Assembly: GCF_001422405.1 (NCBI RefSeq)
Contig: NZ_LMMV01000001.1
Coordinates: 1,259,817 to 1,323,816 of the forward strand
Direction of reading: 5' to 3'
Origin: Pseudorhodoferax sp. Leaf267
Lineage (GTDB): Bacteria > Pseudomonadota > Gammaproteobacteria > Burkholderiales > Burkholderiaceae_C
Length of the DNA stretch: 64,000 nt
A program made the translations under genes and the position numbers. How positions within the stretch are numbered: the first letter of the stretch is position 1; each line of letters starts with the position of its first letter. The notes below the pieces were generated by a model. It was not told where the DNA came from. It worked only from the letters and a program-made list of their open reading frames with translations, and did no database searches. This document shows, one piece after another, positions 61,308-64,000 of the stretch.

Positions 61308-61675
61308 TGCACACCGCTTCCCTCTCCGTTCCGCGCCCCGCCACCCCGCGCCCTCTTGCCCGACGCTCTACCGCACGCCGGGTCTGGCTGGGCATCGTCC
61401 TCACGGCCACCGCGCTCGTGCTTGCCCTGCCAGGCTACGCGATCGACCTCGTCGCCTTCACCGGCATCACCGGCCCCATGACTTCGGCCCTCACGCAGAT
61501 CGCCGAACTCGCTCCGGGCATCAAGGCGCTGGTGGCCTTTCTATCGTTCGTGGTGGCCCTGGTCAGCCTGTCCGCCTTGCGCAACTTCGGGCCAGTGTTG
61601 TCGTACATCGGGCTGGCCATCTTCGCGGCCGTGGGGTTGATCATCGCCGGCGCCATCATGGGCGCCGTGGTCTGA
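61308..61675 (+). CDS. traA: TraA-type pilin
   Basis: The 122-residue product starts after TTGGAGTGTTCC. It has a long n-region (about 25 residues), a hydrophobic signal (VWLGIVLTATALVLALPGYA) and a mature part that begins IDLVAFTGITGPMTSALTQIAELAPGIKALVAF. Two membrane helices follow, the second being LSYIGLAIFAAVGLIIAGAIMGAVV. This is the size and layout of F-type and ICE pilins (TIGR03745/TraA type). It is followed by traL, traE, traK and traB in the standard order. The pilin forms the conjugative pilus. Confidence 0.78.
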
Positions 61676-61702
61676 GCCGCCACCGAGACGCCGAGGCCCG
61701 CC

Positions 61703-62002
61703 ATGCAGGCAGACACCTACATCCCGCGCCGGCTGGACGACAGCTGGAAGATCGGCTTCTGGGACATCGATGTGGCCGCGCCCATCCTGCTGATGTTCTT
61801 CTTCGGCTACCTGACCTCGAGCAAGGGCGCGTTCGCCGTGTGTCTGGCCATCGGCATCGCGCTGTCGCGCTGGATCGCACGCCTCAAGGCCAACAAGCAC
61901 CCTGCCTTCGCGCTGCACTGGCTGTATTGGCACCTGCCGACCAACCCGGTGACGTCGCTGCTGGCCTGCCCGCCCTCGCACGTGCGCCGCATGGTCGGGT
62001 GA
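61703..62002 (+). CDS. traL: TraL-type inner-membrane protein
   Basis: The 99-residue product begins MQADTYIPRRLDDSWKIGFWDIDVAAPILLMFFFGYL, with the TraL pattern of a short polar N-terminus (YIPRRLDD), W/F-rich turn and one or two membrane helices (about 27-58). FALHWLYWHLP and a short tail follow. It corresponds to VirB3-class proteins needed for pilus assembly. Gene order is pilin-TraL-TraE. Size fits. Confidence 0.82.
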   Translation: MQADTYIPRRLDDSWKIGFWDIDVAAPILLMFFFGYLTSSKGAFAVCLAIGIALSRWIARLKANKHPAFALHWLYWHLPTNPVTSLLACPPSHVRRMVG

Positions 62003-62014
62003 GGGCAGAGCACC

Positions 62015-62581
62015 ATGGAATTCGAACGGCTCAGCGGCGACCTCAAGGATCTGCGTCGGCGCAACAAGGGCCTCGGCATCGCGGTCGGCGTGTTGGCCAC
62101 GGGCCAGGTCATCGCGCTGGCCGTGGTCCTGGGCCTGCTCGGCACCGTGCGCACGGTGGTCGTGCCGCCCACGCTGCACAAGACCTTCTGGGTCGACGGC
62201 AGCCGCGCGTCCAGCGAATACCTGGAGCAGATGGGCAGCTTCGTCGCCTGGCTGGTGCTGGACGTCACGCCCAGCACCATCGACTGGAAGAAGGACATGC
62301 TGCTCGGCTACGTGGATCCGGCCCAGTACGGCGCGATCAAGACGCGCCAGGAGGTCGAGGCCGAGCGGCTCAAGCGCATCAACGCCACGACCGCCTTCGC
62401 GCCGCAGCAACTCGTGGCGAGCGAGGACGCCCAGACGCTGGTCGTCCGCGGGCGGCTGCGCACTTTAGTCAACGGCCTGGAGACTGGCAACGACGCCAAG
62501 GCCTACCGCATCGCGTTCAGCCATGCCGGGGCACGCATGCACCTGGTCGGCTTCCAGGAGGTGCCTTATGCGGTCAAGTGA
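62015..62581 (+). CDS. traE: TraE-type protein (VirB8-like)
   Basis: The 188-residue product has an N-terminal helix and one membrane segment (IAVGVLATGQVIALAVVLGLLG, about residues 24-46). A periplasmic TraE domain with VVPPTLHKTFWVDGSRASSEYLEQM and WLVLDVTPSTIDWKKDMLLGYVDP follows. It is a core inner-membrane component of F-type T4SS and corresponds to VirB8. It ends 14 bases after the traK start, so the two overlap. Confidence 0.85.
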   Translation: MEFERLSGDLKDLRRRNKGLGIAVGVLATGQVIALAVVLGLLGTVRTVVVPPTLHKTFWVDGSRASSEYLEQMGSFVAWLVLDVTPSTIDWKKDMLLGYVDPAQYGAIKTRQEVEAERLKRINATTAFAPQQLVASEDAQTLVVRGRLRTLVNGLETGNDAKAYRIAFSHAGARMHLVGFQEVPYAVK

Positions 62582-63524
62582 ACTTCCTTGCGCGAGGGAC
62601 GCGCAGCGTCTTGCCGCCGCGTGGCAGCCGGTGAGGCCTGATGTCCGGACTCCGCCACCGTCTCCCGCGGACCCGCATCACGGGAACAGCTCGCGCAGGC
62701 TTCTCCCATCGGCCCGCCGCATCCTGCTCGTCACGGCCCTGGCTTACGGCCTGCCCGCACAAGCCCTGCAGGTCGTGGAGGCCAGCGACGGCGTCGCGGC
62801 CGAGGCCATCGTGTCGGTCAAGGAGCCGACCCGGCTGCGCATCGAGGGTGCGGCAATCACGGACGTGTTCGGCAACATCCATTCGAGCCATTGCGGAGCC
62901 GGCGCCTCCGGCCCTGGGCCCGCCCTGCCCGCCGCACCTACGGCCGGCGCCCCCATCAACCCGGCCGGCGACGTCATCGTCGCCTGCGACCGCGACAAAG
63001 GCGAGGTCTACCTGCGCCCCGTTGGCGACGGCGCGCGCCCGATCAACCTGTTCGTGTCCTCCGCCACCGCGACCTATACGCTGCTGCTGCGCCGCGCCGA
63101 CACCCCGGCCGACACCATCGTCCTGCGCGACAAGGCCCCGCGCGCGCTGCGCCCGCTGGCCCCCGATTCCACACCGGCCGGCCCTGCCCCGAACCACGTG
63201 CGCACCATGAAGGCCCTGCTCGTCGCGATGGCCTCGGACCGCGTGCCCTCCGACATCCGCGTCGAAGAGACCCAGCGTCCGCTGCAGCTGTGGGCCGAGG
63301 CACGCTTGACGCTGCTGCGCCTGTACGAGGGCCGCGGCTTCGTCGGCGAGAAGTACGCGCTGCAGAACATCAGCGCGGCCCCCATGGTGCTGGCCGAGCC
63401 CGAGTTCGACCGCCCGGCCGACCGCGCCGACGGCGAGGTCGCCGGCATCGCCATCGAGCAGCACAACCTGCGGCCCGGCGAGTCCACGAGCGTCTACGTG
63501 CTGCGCCGCGGAGGCCCGCGATGA
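62568..63524 (+). CDS. traK: TraK-type secretin-like protein (VirB9-like)
   Basis: The 318-residue product is placed at ATG 62568, preceded by CCAGGAGGTGCCTT, an excellent ribosome binding site; a GTG at 62631 is the alternative. A signal peptide (RRILLVTALAYGLPAQA) lies near residue 50. TraK features follow: TRLRIEGAAITDVFGNIHSS (about residues 85-110), GEVYLRPVGDGARPINLFVSSATATYTLLLRR (about 145-180), then a C-terminal domain with YEGRGFVGEKYALQN. It forms part of the outer-membrane channel with TraB and TraV. It overlaps traE by 14 bases and traB by 4 (ATGA). Confidence 0.85.
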   Translation: MRSSELPCARDAQRLAAAWQPVRPDVRTPPPSPADPHHGNSSRRLLPSARRILLVTALAYGLPAQALQVVEASDGVAAEAIVSVKEPTRLRIEGAAITDVFGNIHSSHCGAGASGPGPALPAAPTAGAPINPAGDVIVACDRDKGEVYLRPVGDGARPINLFVSSATATYTLLLRRADTPADTIVLRDKAPRALRPLAPDSTPAGPAPNHVRTMKALLVAMASDRVPSDIRVEETQRPLQLWAEARLTLLRLYEGRGFVGEKYALQNISAAPMVLAEPEFDRPADRADGEVAGIAIEQHNLRPGESTSVYVLRRGGPR

Positions 63525-64000
63525 ACGGGACACCGCAAGCCGGCCCGCCGCCGACCGCGCCCGGGCATCTGCCCGGCCGGCTGCAGCAGCGCCTGTCGCC
63601 ACGCCAGCGCCAGTACGCGCTGCTGGCCGCCATCGTCGCCGTGGGCGTGCTGCTGCTGTGGCTGGTGTTCAGCTTCTCGGCCGCGCAGACCTCAGACCGG
63701 CCCGCGCGGCAGCGCCCGGCCCAGCCCGGCGACGTGACCAACATCGGCGTCATGCCGCCCGGCGCCCAGGTGAACCCGGTCGACCAGTGGGTCGGCACGG
63801 CGGGCCGCAAGCTCGCGCAGTACGAGAGCGAGCGCGCGGAACAGGGCAAGCTCAACAAGGACCGCCAGGCCTTCGAGGCGCGCACGATGCAGCGCTTCGC
63901 GGAACTCGAGCAGCGGCTGACGGCCAGCGCGGCGGCTGCGCCGCCTGTGCCCGGTCCGGCACCCGCCCCGGCTCCGGCGCCGGTCGCACCCACGGCCATG
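63521..64000 (+). CDS. traB: TraB-type protein (VirB10-like), 5' part
   Basis: The first 160 residues are visible and the frame is open at the window end. After a polar N-terminus a single inner-membrane helix (YALLAAIVAVGVLLLWLVFSF, about residues 34-54) leads to QRPAQPGDVTNIGVMPPGAQVNPVDQWVG and a coiled-coil with a Pro/Ala-rich hinge, the usual start of TraB. TraB spans the envelope and links the ATPases to the outer-membrane core. It starts by ATGA overlap with traK. The C-terminal beta-barrel domain lies beyond the window. Confidence 0.85.
   Translation, partial: MNGTPQAGPPPTAPGHLPGRLQQRLSPRQRQYALLAAIVAVGVLLLWLVFSFSAAQTSDRPARQRPAQPGDVTNIGVMPPGAQVNPVDQWVGTAGRKLAQYESERAEQGKLNKDRQAFEARTMQRFAELEQRLTASAAAAPPVPGPAPAPAPAPVAPTAM

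Noticed and set aside
1-64000. CRISPR arrays, tRNA or rRNA genes
   Set aside because: No regularly spaced direct repeats or tRNA cloverleaf/anticodon arms were recognised on either strand by eye; a tRNAscan-type search was not possible.

Overview
The window is a 64 kb piece of a GC-rich proteobacterial genome. Codon use, the relatives I recognise and a PEP-CTERM protein suggest a Burkholderiales-type betaproteobacterium or a close gammaproteobacterial neighbour, but no rRNA or tRNA gene is present to fix this. Most of it reads as one integrative conjugative element (ICE) with an F-type (MPF-F) transfer apparatus, broken up by cargo. Neither att site nor the element's own integrase end is visible, so the element probably extends past both window edges. 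This is inference.

Layout. 1-5 kb: stress cargo (3' end of a large catalase, a DUF2243 membrane protein, a short-chain dehydrogenase, small hydrophilic proteins and a dead copy of one of them). 5.8-15.8 kb: ICE backbone and DNA-metabolism genes, namely a RadC/JAMM protein, an SbcC/SbcD-like pair, a Gp3-like recombination directionality factor, a tyrosine-recombinase-like protein and a DUF1173 protein. 16-23.5 kb: a defence insertion made of a Mrr-nSTAND NTPase and a three-gene, translationally coupled SIR2 / middle component / SMC-ATPase operon that resembles Lamassu (ABC-3C). It apparently lies in a truncated backbone gene. 24.4-31 kb: an AlpA-like protein, a DUF1845/AcaB-like regulator, a GHKL ATPase, a Toprim primase-like protein and a DUF932 protein.

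31-37.4 kb: the control and DNA-processing centre. A phage-type repressor with an S24-like C-terminus is divergent from an FlhD-like/FlhC-like activator pair, as setR and setCD are in SXT/R391. Next come a TraI_2 (MobH-type) protein, the TraD coupling protein and a DUF4400 protein, ending at a probable terminator. 37.5-59 kb: a second cargo zone with a TIR-WD40 protein, IS91 remnants on both sides of a large secreted phospholipase C-like protein, a PEP-CTERM protein, an IS66 fragment, an MFS transporter, an ankyrin protein, a diguanylate cyclase, DUF883-like and small proteins, and a double hybrid histidine kinase broken by a stop codon and a frameshift. 59.3-64 kb: the start of the type IV secretion operon (lytic transglycosylase, OmpA-like lipoprotein, pilin, TraL, TraE, TraK, start of TraB).

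The most informative pattern I found is a short palindrome, CGAAAT-N7/8-(A/G)TTTCG. It occurs upstream of the AcaB-like gene, the traI operon and the T4SS operon, with a weaker copy upstream of the recombinase-like gene. These are the places where an FlhDC/SetCD/AcaCD-type activator would be expected to act, and the FlhD/FlhC-like pair is encoded here. The divergent repressor has lost both residues of the S24 Ser-Lys dyad, so classical RecA-stimulated self-cleavage looks unlikely. Together these suggest a SetR/SetCD-like circuit with a different induction trigger.
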